Source: Verrucomicrobiaceae bacterium
GTDB lineage: Bacteria > Verrucomicrobiota > Verrucomicrobiia > Verrucomicrobiales > Verrucomicrobiaceae
DNA length: 64,000 nucleotides
Reading direction: 5' to 3'
NCBI GenBank assembly: GCA_027484445.1
Contig: JAIXSY010000042.1
Coordinates: 419,495-483,494, forward strand
Shown here: piece by piece, positions 57,651 through 64,000 of the stretch
Layout of the letters: the number at the start of each line of letters is the position of its first letter
How positions within the stretch are numbered: the first letter of the stretch is position 1
Notes under the pieces: model-generated
Databases searched by the model: none
The model's input: the letters and a program-made list of their open reading frames with translations, nothing else
What the model was told of the DNA's origin: nothing
Made by a program: the position numbers and the translations under genes

Positions 57651-59825
57651 TCAATCCGCCGCAGCTGCCGCAGAGGCCGCGAGCAATTGATCCGAAGACT
57701 GCGCCAGGGTGTGGGTGAAGGGATTGCTCGCCGCGAGGTTATACTGGCGGATGGCAGTCGCCCAGAATGGCGCGAGGTCAGAATCACGCGCGGACCAGAG
57801 GCGGTAGTGCATGTCCGTCATGGTCTCGGTGTCATGGATCATTGCCTTCATCTCCTGGGCACTCAGTGCATTCGGCCCTTGCTTGATCAGACGATTCGCG
57901 ATCTGATCGAGGTAAGAGCGGGAGACATTGATGCTCTTGCGGCGACGAAGCAGAGAGACGTGCAGGCTGTTCACGTAGGGGTCCAGGCAGACCTGGAGCA
58001 GGCCATGGTGTTTCTCCAGCTCTGACGGCAGGTGGATGCGCCCTTTGATCTCCGCCAGGTTCTTGTTCATGATGTCGAGCACACCCGGCGGCTCGGTCTC
58101 TTCAGGCGTCAAGAAGAGCCCAAAACGCAGCCCCGAACGTCTGCCCGAAACCAGGATGCCCATCGGGATGGCCAGCAGCAGCGCGAAGAGAATCGGGCTG
58201 ATCCACAGCAGAAAATTGTGCGACACCATCCAGGCGATGACTGCCCAGACGACCCCCATCGCGGTGACTGGCCAGAGATTGAAAAACACCTCCGCCCAAT
58301 CGACACCCCCATCCAGCTTGCGACGCTGCGTGACCCAGCGCACGCCTTTGCCCAGCACGGTGTAAACGACGAACTGCGAGTGGAAGACCATGAGCACTGG
58401 GGCCATCAGCGTGAAGACAAAGGTGTCTGCCATGCTGCTGATGAAGGTGAACAGACGCCCCTGGAGCTGCTTGTGCAGACGACCAGTGATGATCTCGTCC
58501 AGCAAAATGGCAAACTTCGGCAAGAAGATCAGCATGGCCGTGAGCCCTAGCAGAATGCGCATGGCCAGCATGGCTTGTTCACTGCCCAAGGCCACGGGTG
58601 TCGCTGCCAGGAAGGTCGAAAAGACCAAGAAGAGCAACCAAAGCAGGCTGCTGGCGTAACTAAGAATGCCGTGAGCGAAGTTGATGCGGCTCATGGGATG
58701 CCAGCCCTTGGCAAAGAGCAGCCAGAAGTGCTGCATGTTGCCCTGACACCAGCGGCGATCACGCTTCAGCATGTCCACCAGCGTCGGCGGTCCTTCCTCG
58801 TAACTGCCTCGATTCGTGGGCAAGAGACGCACGGCGTAGCCCGCTTTTCGCATTAGCGCGGCCTCGACGAAGTCGTGGCTCAAGATGTGACCGCCAAAGG
58901 GCTCCTTGCCCGGCAGGGGCGGTAGCGCGCAGTATTTGATGAAGGGCTCCAGACGGATGATGGCATTGTGCCCCCAGAAATTCGCCTCGCCGCACTGCCA
59001 GTAGTCCAGGCCATCCATGAAAGGCGGACCGTAGAGCGCCTGGGCGAACTGCATGACTCGTCCCAGCAACGTCTCTGCCCCGATTTGCTTCGGAAAGGTC
59101 TGCAAGATGCCAATGCCAGGATTTTTCTCCATGATGCGCACCATGCTGGTCAGCAGGCCTCCGGACATCAGGCTATCCGCATCCAGTACGATCATGTAGC
59201 GGTAGCGCTTTCCCCAGCGACGACAGAAGTCAGAGACGTTGCCGCTCTTGCGGTTGATGGGCTTGCGTCGCTTGCGGTAAAAGATACGACCAAAGGCATT
59301 GAGCTGTCGGCAAAGTTCCAGCCAGGCGGTTTCTTCCTCGATCCATTGCGAGGTTTGGTTCGAGTCGCTGAGGATGAAGATGTCAAAGTTCTTTGAGTGC
59401 CCCGTTTGCTCCAGCGAAAGGTAGATGGAGCGCAGCCCCTCAAAGACACGCGTCACGTCTTCATTGAACACCGGCATGATGATCGCGGTGCTGGCGGTGA
59501 TTTCTGCATCGTGATCCTCCGCCTTCAGCGTCCGCCAGAGATTCAGCGGGTCCGGCTTCGGCCGGTTCATCAGCCACATGCCAAAGATCGCCGTCCAGAA
59601 GCCGACATTCAGCTGGTAATACAAGGGCAAAAAGGTGGCCAGCAGCAGCCACTCCGCCTTTCTCATGCCCTGCTCGGCCAAGTAGGTGTACATGAGCCAA
59701 GTGCCCACGATGGTGCCGAGACCCACAAAGGAGAAAAAGGTCGCACGCCGCATCCGTGCGATGCGCGCTGGCGGCATCCCAGCGGTGGCGTTGATGTTCG
59801 CGGTCTGGGAGCCAATCACGCTCAT
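57651..59825 (-). CDS. opgH: Glucan biosynthesis glucosyltransferase H (OpgH/MdoH)
   Basis: The 724-residue GT2-type inner-membrane glucosyltransferase has helices at about 30-90, then the cytoplasmic catalytic domain (AIIMPVFNEDVTRVFEGLRS; DADSLMSGG as the DxD; LSHDFVEAALM; KRDRRWCQGNMQH as QxxRW), and then helices at about 400-570. It makes the beta-1,2-glucan backbone of osmoregulated periplasmic glucans from UDP-glucose. No opgG is adjacent; the only partner is the upstream gene, overlapping by 4 bases. Its 3' end converges with the methyltransferase gene. Confidence 0.93.
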   Translation of the reverse strand: MSVIGSQTANINATAGMPPARIARMRRATFFSFVGLGTIVGTWLMYTYLAEQGMRKAEWLLLATFLPLYYQLNVGFWTAIFGMWLMNRPKPDPLNLWRTLKAEDHDAEITASTAIIMPVFNEDVTRVFEGLRSIYLSLEQTGHSKNFDIFILSDSNQTSQWIEEETAWLELCRQLNAFGRIFYRKRRKPINRKSGNVSDFCRRWGKRYRYMIVLDADSLMSGGLLTSMVRIMEKNPGIGILQTFPKQIGAETLLGRVMQFAQALYGPPFMDGLDYWQCGEANFWGHNAIIRLEPFIKYCALPPLPGKEPFGGHILSHDFVEAALMRKAGYAVRLLPTNRGSYEEGPPTLVDMLKRDRRWCQGNMQHFWLLFAKGWHPMSRINFAHGILSYASSLLWLLFLVFSTFLAATPVALGSEQAMLAMRILLGLTAMLIFLPKFAILLDEIITGRLHKQLQGRLFTFISSMADTFVFTLMAPVLMVFHSQFVVYTVLGKGVRWVTQRRKLDGGVDWAEVFFNLWPVTAMGVVWAVIAWMVSHNFLLWISPILFALLLAIPMGILVSGRRSGLRFGLFLTPEETEPPGVLDIMNKNLAEIKGRIHLPSELEKHHGLLQVCLDPYVNSLHVSLLRRRKSINVSRSYLDQIANRLIKQGPNALSAQEMKAMIHDTETMTDMHYRLWSARDSDLAPFWATAIRQYNLAASNPFTHTLAQSSDQLLAASAAAAAD

Positions 59826-60400
59826 GCGAGGAGGAAATAAAGATAGCCCAGCACGCCGCCGACAATGCTGATCAAGATGGAGTAGCGCAGGATCGGATGG
59901 CGGCCCAAACGATCAAAGGTGTCCTCAGCGACATCCGAAACGATGCCCAAGTCCATGTCACGAGGCGTCATCTTGCTGATGCTCATGCCGGGGCCTGAGG
60001 TTCGGATCGCCGCCCGCATGGCCTCGCGCATGTCATCGGGCAGGTTTTGTTTGTCCAAAAAGAAGTTCGGCCAGCGGTTCGGCCCACCACTCAGGTGAAA
60101 ACCCAGTCGTCCTGCGGCCTCCAGCTGGGATTCACTCAGGTTCATGTCCCCATAAATCGCCGCCAGCCATTCCCGCATCATCAGGCGCGCCTGCTCGATG
60201 CTGTGGGCCGTGGGCGTGCGGTTCGGATCTTTCTGGTGCGCAGCCGCCGCACGACGCAGCGTCTCCAGAATCAGCTGTGTGCGCCGGATGCGATTGTGCA
60301 ACTGGTAGGAGCGAAAGTAGTCTGCGAGGCGCGCATAGGCCTCGTTCCACTCCTCTTCCGTGCCAGTCTCGGGGGCAAATTGGATGTTGACGGCTTCCAT
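59822..60400 (-). CDS. Unknown OpgH-partner protein with C-terminal membrane anchor
   Basis: From the ATG at 60400 the protein has 192 residues. The soluble part is acidic and helical (LADYFRSYQLHNRIRRTQLI; LSGGPNRWPNFFLDKQNLP; SISKMTPRDMDLGIVSDV), followed by one C-terminal membrane helix (YSILISIVGGVLGYLYFLL). Its stop overlaps the start of opgH (ATGA), so it is translationally coupled and probably acts with the glucosyltransferase. No domain is recognised. Confidence 0.8.
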   Translation of the reverse strand: MEAVNIQFAPETGTEEEWNEAYARLADYFRSYQLHNRIRRTQLILETLRRAAAAHQKDPNRTPTAHSIEQARLMMREWLAAIYGDMNLSESQLEAAGRLGFHLSGGPNRWPNFFLDKQNLPDDMREAMRAAIRTSGPGMSISKMTPRDMDLGIVSDVAEDTFDRLGRHPILRYSILISIVGGVLGYLYFLLA

Positions 60401-60403
60401 CAA

Positions 60404-60747
60404 TGATCAGTTCTGCATAAAGCGCGAAATTCCGATTTCGGGAAGCAGAAACATTTTTTCTTGTCGTGAGCCCGCTCCTTGAACGGATCTGATTCCCGGG
60501 CGCAAACTGGAACCTGATGCCCAATGCATCGTCGATCCATCATCTGCCCTCCAGGCTTGCTCCATCCACATCGACAGCCTCGCAGACCCCTTTGCCAGAG
60601 AGCTTGGCAGAAAGGACTCACGATCGGCACCCTTGGATATCACATGGTCTCATGCCTATGAGTTCTCACATGCCTCGCCCACTTGACCACGAGGCACCTT
60701 GTTCACTCATCCACCGGCCACGCAGTGTCACGGATTCGGGTGATGGT
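60404..60747. other. Intergenic region upstream of the OpgH unit
   Basis: The gap between the opgH-partner start and the 3' end of the RAYT gene contains an inverted repeat CGAAAT/ATTTCG (60425-60440) about 25 bases upstream of the 60400 start, a candidate operator for the opgH unit. No gene is seen. Confidence 0.45.
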
Positions 60748-61884
60748 TCATTCCACAGCTCTCAGCCGCAGTCGTCGCAGCGAATACATCGCTTGCTCAC
60801 TCTGGCTGATTCTTCGGGCCCCATCTTTGCGCTTGGGTCCAAACTGATCTCGGTTTTGGGTAAAGACCGCTTCCACGAAGTCTTTGCTTCCCAGCACCAA
60901 TCCATCGCTGAAATAGCGCACTCTCAGCCGCACCATTTCTTCGGGGCTCAGCTTGCCCTTTTCAGCCAAAGTCTTCCGAGCAGCTTCGGCGGTCACACCT
61001 TGTCGCACCACGTTTTCATTCTGGGCATCTTTGACCTCCACGCCGCTGCTGAAAAGCAGGCAGCGATAGGCCTCCGCTCCTCCGCTTTTCTCCCAGCCAT
61101 CCACCGGCGTACCAGTGACCTTGCTCAGTCCGCGTTGGGCCCTGCGGATACCGCTCACTGCCTCAGCATAGCCACACCAGCGATAGTCCTTCGGATCTTC
61201 CACCAGCCCGGCTCGCACGGGATTGAGGTCGATGTAGGCCGCCATGGTATGCAGCGGCTCGCCTTTGCCCTCCACAATCACACTTTTGTAGCGATCCATC
61301 CACAGCGTCCCCCGGCGTTCACGGCGCTTGTTGAACCAGCGGCTGAAGCGCTCTTTGACCTGCTTCACATACATCGACAGATCGCAGAACCGCTTCTTGA
61401 TCGCCTCCAGCTTTTCCTGCACGAGCAATTCCATGCCCAGCTTTCTCAGCTCGGCAAATTCAGTGCGCAGCAGGCCGACATAGGTCTTGCTGTAGAGCAC
61501 CTGGAGATGCTCCAGTAGCTTCTCCTCACCCGCAGGCCCTGCGAATCTCTCCAGCCAGATCTCCCGCTTTGGCACCTCGACCAGAGCGTGAAAATGATTG
61601 CCCATCACACAGTAGGTGACTAGCCTCACGCCACAAAAGTCCGCCATCCGCCAGAGGATGCGCTTCAGAGCTTCCTTTTCGACATCGTCAAAGAAGACCT
61701 CGCCACCACAAGTGCGCGACATGACGTGGTAGCAGTAGCTTTCAAACGGCCCCTTGCCGAGGATGCGCTTCCGTCCACCCGACCAAGAACGCGCCGCCGG
61801 ATAGGGAGCTGTTTTGGCATTGATGCCGACGAGCTGTTCCTCCAGTGGATTCGGCTGATTGTCAGTAGATTGAGTGGCTTTCAT
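60748..61884 (-). CDS. REP-associated tyrosine transposase (RAYT, Y1_Tnp family)
   Basis: This is a 378-residue protein. The HUH nuclease signature is clear: YCYHVMSRTCGGEVFF near the start, then MGNHFHALVEVPKREIW with the HUH-type His pair, and a catalytic Tyr candidate in LWMDRYKSVIVEG. AAYIDLNPVRAGLVEDPKDY is the typical RAYT follow-on. It is a single-strand-cutting/transposition enzyme for REP sequences. Repeats with the TGCCTGGCA core lie immediately upstream (from 61929) and again at 63272 and 63848. It is the intact copy; a second, truncated RAYT-like frame runs off the window at 63903-64000. Confidence 0.93.
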   Translation of the reverse strand: MKATQSTDNQPNPLEEQLVGINAKTAPYPAARSWSGGRKRILGKGPFESYCYHVMSRTCGGEVFFDDVEKEALKRILWRMADFCGVRLVTYCVMGNHFHALVEVPKREIWLERFAGPAGEEKLLEHLQVLYSKTYVGLLRTEFAELRKLGMELLVQEKLEAIKKRFCDLSMYVKQVKERFSRWFNKRRERRGTLWMDRYKSVIVEGKGEPLHTMAAYIDLNPVRAGLVEDPKDYRWCGYAEAVSGIRRAQRGLSKVTGTPVDGWEKSGGAEAYRCLLFSSGVEVKDAQNENVVRQGVTAEAARKTLAEKGKLSPEEMVRLRVRYFSDGLVLGSKDFVEAVFTQNRDQFGPKRKDGARRISQSEQAMYSLRRLRLRAVE

Positions 61885-61928
61885 GCGGGCAAAGGATGAT
61901 CAAAAACGGGAACGATGCAAGCACTGTT

Positions 61929-61984
61929 TGCCTGGCATTTTTTTCGCTACTTTTTGCCTGGCATCTTTTTCGGGCATCTTTTTC
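61929..61984. repeat. REP-like element cluster upstream of RAYT
   Basis: TGCCTGGCA occurs at 61929-61937 (followed by TTTTTTT) and 61955-61963 (followed by TCTTTTT), then a partial GGCATCTTTTT at 61974-61984. TGCC/GGCA is a small palindrome with a T in the middle. Copies lie directly upstream of the transposase start, as expected for the targets of a RAYT. Confidence 0.8.
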
Positions 61985-62081
61985 GTCAACGAAGCGAGCG
62001 AGCAACGCAGGCCGCAACGCTCAGCCGCATAATGCCAAGCTCAGCCACGGGCCGAGGTGGGTTGGAGAAGCGTGGAGTGGG

Positions 62082-62339
62082 TCATTTAGCAGGCTTGTTA
62101 AGGTAAATAATCGCCCAAGGCATCAAAGCTACAATTGTCAGAGTCAGAGAATGTAGAAACCTCGTTCTGTTGCTTAGCCCGTGACGAAATTGGATAATAA
62201 CTAATCCACAAAGAGCAATTAAACTCCAGGTGCCCAAGTATTGTGGGATTACACATTGTTGCGTTATTAGCTTCACCAAAATTAAGTCATACACACTGAT
62301 GTATATCGACAGGCAGAAAAGAATGATCAAGAGTCGCAT
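62082..62339 (-). CDS. Small membrane protein, unknown
   Basis: This is an 85-residue protein with about three hydrophobic stretches (LLIILFCLSIYISVYDLILV, LGTWSLIALCGLVIIQF, TLTIVALMPWAIIYL) and no recognised domain. Its composition is AT-richer than most of the window. It lies between REP-like elements and fragmentary frames. Small membrane proteins in such places are often immunity or accessory factors, but this is only a guess. Confidence 0.55.
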   Translation of the reverse strand: MRLLIILFCLSIYISVYDLILVKLITQQCVIPQYLGTWSLIALCGLVIIQFRHGLSNRTRFLHSLTLTIVALMPWAIIYLNKPAK

Positions 62340-62346
62340 AATTTAG

Positions 62347-62616
62347 TCACGGATTAACCGGTGGAAAAATTGGAATGATGCTCTCGATCCTGATCTTGGG
62401 TTTACCGGGTATGCCGTCATACTTGTGCCTATTGGTAAAGTGTCGGCAGTTCCAAGTTAGAGGATCATAGAAGGGGTTATGGTCGAGTTGCCTGGCAAAT
62501 AGTGCTTCTTTTATGATTCTTTGATTGTTTGGGATTGTTTGTGTTTCCGTGACATTTTGACCATCCGCTTCAGCTTCAAATCCAATGTGTTGACTTTTTT
62601 GATTAAGTCTCTGGAT
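62347..62616 (-). pseudogene. Startless C-terminal fragment with NC-x-H-F motif
   Basis: The frame opens after a TAA at 62617-62619 and runs without an ATG, GTG or TTG to the TGA at 62347-62349 (about 89 residues), overlapping the gene at 62511-63056 in another frame. The sequence looks like real protein: FEAEADGQNV, then IKEALFARQLDHNPFYDP, LTWNCRHFTNRHKYDGIPG and a Pro-rich end FPPVNP. The NC-x-H-F motif after a Tyr-rich run recalls the catalytic end of LRAT/NlpC-P60-like hydrolases and some toxin tips. Being without a start, it is best read as a truncated or frameshifted remnant. Confidence 0.4.
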
Positions 62617-63056
62617 TTACATTCAGTAAAGAAACGTTCTGTCTTTAAGTGAGGGATGAGTTGTAGCCAAGAAAGGCAGCGACTATCTTCCAGGGCATCA
62701 TAGCTGTGTGCGTCAACGCTTAGACACACTAACCACGACTGATCAGCTGCCTGTAGTAAGCTATCCACAACTTCAATGGCCCAAACGCTTTCGCGCAGCA
62801 ATTCTAGATTTTCTGCTGCCTCAATGGCTTGAAGAATAATCGAGTGTTTCAATTCGATCAAAGTATGAATGTAGGAGTGCGTCCAGGATGTAGTCATGCC
62901 GTAAACAGTGCCGTCCAGCATTCGCAGCCATCCGGTGCGCTTTTCTTCGGAGTATGCCATCAATGAATGGTCATGTACAAATTCATGAAACTTAGTGAAG
63001 TCATAACTTAACTTCAGACGATTGATGTAAACATATTTTCCCATATTGTTGCTCAT
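62511..63056 (-). CDS. Unknown accessory protein
   Basis: From the ATG at 63056 the protein has 181 residues (MSNNMGKYVYINRLKLSYDF); a TTG at 63080 is an alternative start. No family is recognised. It is soluble, rich in Glu, Leu and aromatics (HEFVHDHSLMAYSEEKRTGW; ELLRESVWAIEVVDSLLQAA) and ends in a Lys-rich tail. Its start lies inside the 3' end of the upstream frame (63001-63286) by about 56 bases. Size, composition and overlap with a possible toxin tail fit an immunity protein, as inference only. Confidence 0.5.
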   Translation of the reverse strand: MSNNMGKYVYINRLKLSYDFTKFHEFVHDHSLMAYSEEKRTGWLRMLDGTVYGMTTSWTHSYIHTLIELKHSIILQAIEAAENLELLRESVWAIEVVDSLLQAADQSWLVCLSVDAHSYDALEDSRCLSWLQLIPHLKTERFFTECKSRDLIKKVNTLDLKLKRMVKMSRKHKQSQTIKES

Positions 63057-63286
63057 GTTGTTTGACGCCTCTTGGTTCAAAAGTATCTTTACCTAACTTT
63101 TCATCTTCAACCGAATTCGGTTTGGGAGTTAATCGTGAGCATTCAGGAAACCCGTTTCCACCATATTCCTCCATTATTGCGTCATGCAGAGGCATTAAAG
63201 GGTTAAACCTTCCAGCTGCACGTCCCAGAGCCCCTGCAGCTCGTTGTGCAGCACCTGCAGCGCGGTCGATTTGCCTGGCATCTTTT
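63001..63286 (-). pseudogene. Truncated 3' gene fragment joined to a REP-like element
   Basis: The frame reads through the REP-like copy at 63272-63288 and continues as RAAGRFNPLMPLHDAIMEEY, then GGNGFPECSRLTPKPN, SVEDEKLGKDTFEPRG and ends SSEVKL at 63001. The part before the repeat is low-complexity and not credible as protein. The part after it looks like the end of a larger protein, cut at the repeat. RHS-type proteins can end in such Gly-Gly-Asn / Pro-x-Cys segments, but this was not confirmed. Confidence 0.35.
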
Positions 63287-63288
63287 TT
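63272..63288. repeat. REP-like element copy
   Basis: TGCCTGGCA at 63272-63280 is followed by TCTTTTTT, the same sequence as the copy at 61955. It sits at the boundary between the fragment at 63001-63286 and GC-richer sequence without genes. Confidence 0.75.
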
Positions 63289-63511
63289 AGATGAGCGCAG
63301 CAAACGAGTCAATCGGAGACGATATGCAAAGCCGCACTGTTCCTTGCGGCAGGGGCGAGCCGAGGCTGGTGGCACCAGCCGAGACAGACAACGAGGCACG
63401 AGCGGCCCGCAGGGTGAAGGAGCCGTGAGGCGGCGACTGAATCAAAGCGGGCGGAGCATGTTCACGGCTGGCAACGGTGCGGAGCTGGTGAGCTGCGCGA
63501 GCCACTCGGTA

Positions 63512-63832
63512 TTACGCAATGAACTGAAGGACATCATAATTACCAATCGACTTAGCTAAATCCAAAGGAGACATCCCATAATTGTTTTTGTTCTCTTTGT
63601 TAGCACCGCTAGCGATCAAAAGTTGGATCAGTTCGCCGCGTCCTCTTGATGCAAACACCGCTCGTGCAAGCGGTGTGTTTCCATTTACATCCTGAGCATC
63701 GACTAGAGCACCAGCCTTGAGAAGAAGATTAGCAGCCTCCAGTTGGTGTTCGCGTGCTGCAAAATGGAGCGCCGTTTCTCCTTGGCTGTCTTGCGCGGAT
63801 ACATCTGCTCCGCCTTCGATTAGGATGGACAC
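63512..63832 (-). pseudogene. 5'-truncated ankyrin-repeat gene
   Basis: The frame has three ankyrin repeats: QDSQGETALHFAAREHQLEA, DVNGNTPLARAVFASRGRGE and NNYGMSPLDLAKSIGNYDV, ending in FIA at 63512. The only usable start is GTG at 63832. The frame is open from there through the inverted REP-like element at 63841-63858 to a TGA, so the original start seems to have been cut off by the element. Ankyrin proteins are frequent immunity partners of polymorphic toxins. If the GTG is used, a 106-residue protein could still be made. Confidence 0.6.
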
Positions 63833-63840
63833 TAAAAGAT

Positions 63841-63858
63841 AAAAAGATGCCAGGCAAA
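63841..63858. repeat. REP-like element copy, inverted
   Basis: AAAAAGATGCCAGGCAAA is the reverse complement of the copies at 61955 and 63272. It lies 9 bases upstream of the only start available to the ankyrin remnant and marks the break between it and the RAYT fragment. Confidence 0.8.
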
Positions 63859-63902
63859 GAGTAGGGTATCAATCTCAATTGATTGATGATCAGTGCAATA
63901 AC

Positions 63903-64000
63903 TCAGTTTTTCGGCTCAGAAGTCTGGCGCGAATGGCTCGTGCCATTCTTGCCTAGTAGTTTTTCATCGCCACCATATATGCGTGACATGAGGTGGTAGC
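63903..64000 (-). pseudogene. Truncated second RAYT transposase fragment, running off the window
   Basis: Reading leftward from the edge gives YHLMSRIYGGDEKLLG, then an unrelated tail and a TGA at 63903. The first residues match the RAYT start YHVMSRTCGGEVFF at 61700 (about 27 of 33 bases identical), but the frame stops after about 31 residues instead of continuing for more than 300. The upstream part lies outside. It is read as a broken RAYT copy. Confidence 0.65.

Noticed and set aside
60517..61518. A 333-residue + strand frame opposite the RAYT gene
   Set aside because: It has no family and is Ser/His/Pro-rich; the minus-strand RAYT explains the sequence.
62489..62497. A further TGCCTGGCA at 62489
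   Set aside because: It lacks the TCTTTTT tail and lies inside the plausible coding of the NC-x-H-F fragment, so it was not counted as a repeat copy.
61929..63858. Possible CRISPR array
   Set aside because: The repeats are short, irregularly spaced, in both orientations and joined to a RAYT gene. There are no evenly sized spacers or cas genes.

Overview
The window reads as chromosomal DNA of a member of the Verrucomicrobia, probably Verrucomicrobiaceae (Prosthecobacter/Verrucomicrobium-like). The evidence is a set of family markers typical of the PVC group: a PVC-type CxxCH cytochrome/dehydrogenase, a Tat-exported DUF1501 protein, two sulfatases, an autotransporter-strand-repeat protein with a PEP-CTERM tail, a CAAX protease-related protein of the exosortase type, a Tat-exported superoxide dismutase and an abundant-type REP-associated transposase. 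Most of the window is GC-rich and densely coded, with few strong Shine-Dalgarno sequences. No rRNA, tRNA, CRISPR or prophage was seen.

Layout. 1-4.5 kb: a CAAX protease-related protein, a DUF1858-rhodanese fusion, radC, trpG/pabA and long-form ispG, all on the + strand and closed by a terminator. 4.5-8.1 kb: a 1192-residue secreted PEP-CTERM protein on the minus strand. 8.4-12.5 kb: a lipoprotein, an SDR dehydrogenase, a small membrane protein and a hybrid two-component protein (REC-PAS-PAS-HisKA-HATPase-REC). 13-18 kb: a likely catabolic cluster (creatininase-family amidohydrolase, MFS transporter, PAS-AraC regulator, DapA-family lyase, exported beta-propeller). 18-21 kb: an LptA-like lipoprotein and an orphan DUF1501 gene. 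20.4-26.4 kb: LysR divergent from pirin, then a NamZ-like exo-muramidase and two sulfatases. 26.4-34 kb: a structured intergenic RNA with a strong terminator, lepB, a secreted lectin-like protein, the PVC cytochrome, a periplasmic rhodanese, a membrane protein and Tat-SOD. 33.6-41 kb: trmB, plsC, cdsA, an amidohydrolase, a DUF3500 protein, hisG, a 34-residue ribosomal protein (AURKAIP1/COX24, bS22-like) and a TPR protein. 41-50 kb: an SLC13-type permease with RCK_C domains, a nucleoside MFS, an NHL protein, hisC, two CNNM/CBS proteins and an unknown exported protein. 50-60.4 kb: alaS with an internal insertion, a pseudopilin, an EboD-like dehydroquinate synthase homologue, a BamB-like propeller, a PhcB-like methyltransferase and opgH with its partner gene.

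60.7-64 kb is clearly different. It is AT-richer and fragmented: an intact RAYT transposase, several copies of a TGCCTGGCA-TCTTTTT element, at least three truncated or startless reading frames (including one ending in an NC-x-H-F motif and an ankyrin remnant cut at such an element), two small accessory genes, and a second RAYT fragment running off the window. I read it as a RAYT/REP-disturbed accessory locus, possibly a decayed polymorphic-toxin/immunity array.

The most interesting signals are that terminal locus, the structured RNA at 26.6-26.8 kb, a 49-bp double palindrome inserted in frame into the cytochrome gene, an in-frame island inside alaS, and the 34-residue bS22-like gene.
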